From: Hippophae tibetana
Taxonomy: Eukaryota > Streptophyta > Magnoliopsida > Rosales > Elaeagnaceae
Direction of reading: 5' to 3'
Length of the DNA stretch: 64,000 nucleotides
NCBI GenBank assembly: GCA_037013495.1
Contig: JAZDXN010000026.1
Span: 1,302,001-1,366,000 of the forward strand
Part shown: positions 63,036 through 64,000 of the stretch, one piece after another
Numbering within the stretch: the first letter of the stretch is position 1
How the letters are laid out: every line of letters starts with the position of its first letter
The notes under the pieces: generated by a model
Database searches by the model: none
Seen by the model: the letters and a program-made list of their open reading frames with translations, nothing else
Told to the model about the DNA's origin: nothing
Made by a program: the position numbers and the translations under genes

Positions 63036-64000
63036 AAATCGATTTTGTACCCAAATTACATCGTTTATATTACTTACCAAGTGTTTAAAGTTTTTGAAGC
63101 ACCTTTCTCATTTTACTTACTTCTGGTTAATTCAATAGAGCTATACAGGAGATATTGGTGCCAACCTATGTTTGATTATTTATATTTTCAATTAATCCCT
63201 ATTCTTCAAAAAAAAAAATAAGAGAAGAGAAAAAGAAAAAGAATGTCGTTTACATTTTAAAAAATTTAAAAACAATTGGTAAATATGAGTTACAACTTTC
63301 AACGGAGATAACTTTTGACTCGGGTATCGAAACAACTATTATAATATATCAAATCGAAGCTTGTATCAAATTACAAAATATTTTTTGGTACTGCCAAGGA
63401 AAATCGTTTTTGTACCCAAATTACATTGTTTATAACACTTACCAAGTGTTTAAAGTTTTTGAAGTACCTTTTTCATTTTACTTACTTATGGTTAATTCAA
63501 TAGAGCTATAGAGGAGATATTGGTGCCAACCTAGGTTTGATTATTTATATTTTCAATGAATCCCTATACTTCAAAAAAAAAATAAGAGAAGAGAAAAAGA
63601 AAGAGGATGTCGTTCATATTTTCAAAAACAAAAAAACATTTGGTAAATATGAGTTACAACTTTCAACGGAGATAACTTTTAACTCGGGTATCGAAACAAC
63701 TATTATAATATATCAAATCGAAGCTCGGATCAAATTACACAATATGTTTTAGTCCAATCATAGGAAATTGTTTTTGTACCCAAATTACATCGTTTACATC
63801 ACTTACCGAGTGTTTAAAGTTTTTGAAGCACCGTTTTCATTTTAGTTATTTCTGGTTTAATTCAATAGAGCTATACAGGAGATATTGGTGCTGACCTAGG
63901 GTTGTTTATTTATATTTTCAATCAGTCTCTATTCTTTGAAAAAAAAATAAGAGAAGAGAAAAAGAAAGAGGATGTTGTTCATATTTTCAAAAACAAAAAA
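63036..64000 (+). repeat. Right-end satellite monomers, continuation of the 14-mer pairing
   Basis: Colinear with 57934-58898 at a 5,102 bp offset, including the AAAATTTAAAAACAATTGG and GAAGCTTGTATC variants. The array runs off the window end with no sign of a boundary. Confidence 0.85.

Larger units (their letters stand above)
36929..64000 (+). repeat. Right satellite array, ~365 bp monomer (about 74 copies)
   Basis: The array resumes in phase and in the same orientation after the insertion and continues to the window end. Most monomers belong to subfamilies marked by GGTACTGC(C/A)AAGG, GACACTTCCAAAG, a TTTTTGACGCACCATTTTC end and CCACTTTTCTTTGCGG. The GCTGACCTAGGGTTG kind common in the left array is rare here until about 57300, after which it reappears regularly. 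No monomer is inverted, and no gene or second mobile element is seen. Confidence 0.97.

Noticed and set aside
1..64000. CENP-B-box-like motif or telomeric repeats that would fix the location
   Set aside because: I looked for the CENP-B box pattern and for TTTAGGG-type repeats in the monomer and found neither, so centromeric or subtelomeric identity remains unassigned.

Overview
The window is about 89% satellite DNA and contains no supportable protein-coding gene. It is a head-to-tail array of an AT-rich ~364-365 bp monomer (about 82 copies left and about 74 right of one insertion), all in the same orientation. The interruption at 29792-36928 is a 7,137 bp LTR retrotransposon with no coding capacity. 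The primer-binding site (an 18-nt complement of the 3' end of plant tRNA-Asp) and the Ty3/gypsy-like noncoding motifs point to a flowering-plant nuclear genome, in centromeric, pericentromeric or knob-type heterochromatin. I do not recognise the satellite and cannot name the species.

Layout. (1) 1-22955: a homogenised domain with clear higher-order repeats (HORs). The main unit is a ~2,187 bp 6-mer, best seen as two almost identical copies at 5094-7280 and 7281-9467. There are also 3-mer and 4-mer units and a ~2.2 kb block repeated 5,833 bp away. (2) 22956-29791: more divergent monomers that still show a faded 6-mer register, i.e. an older layer. (3) 29792-36928: a non-autonomous LARD-like element in minus orientation, with 1,912 and 1,894 bp LTRs, a perfect 5-bp target duplication CCAAC, PBS, polypurine tract and promoter motifs. 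The LTRs differ by one substitution plus repeat-number indels, so the insertion is very young. (4) 36929-57000: a second domain of related subfamilies with 6-mer, 5-mer (1,819 bp) and 4-mer (~1,456 bp) units and a ~21-monomer-spaced duplication. (5) 57000-64000: nested 4-mer, 10-mer and 14-mer duplications.

Nothing here works together as an operon or pathway. The biology is array evolution by unequal exchange, with one recent retroelement landing in it. Many short open frames occur in every monomer because the same sequence recurs; their ends move with poly-A length and their frames do not persist, so I do not call them genes. The most interesting items are the recent promoter-bearing, coding-free element; a pair of tandem hairpins inside it whose stems have changed in a compensatory way; its compact promoter (three TGACGTCA sites, a G-box, W-box cores and a CpG-rich tandem repeat); and the layered, nested HOR structure of the satellite. 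All identity and duplication statements are from reading by eye, not from alignment software.
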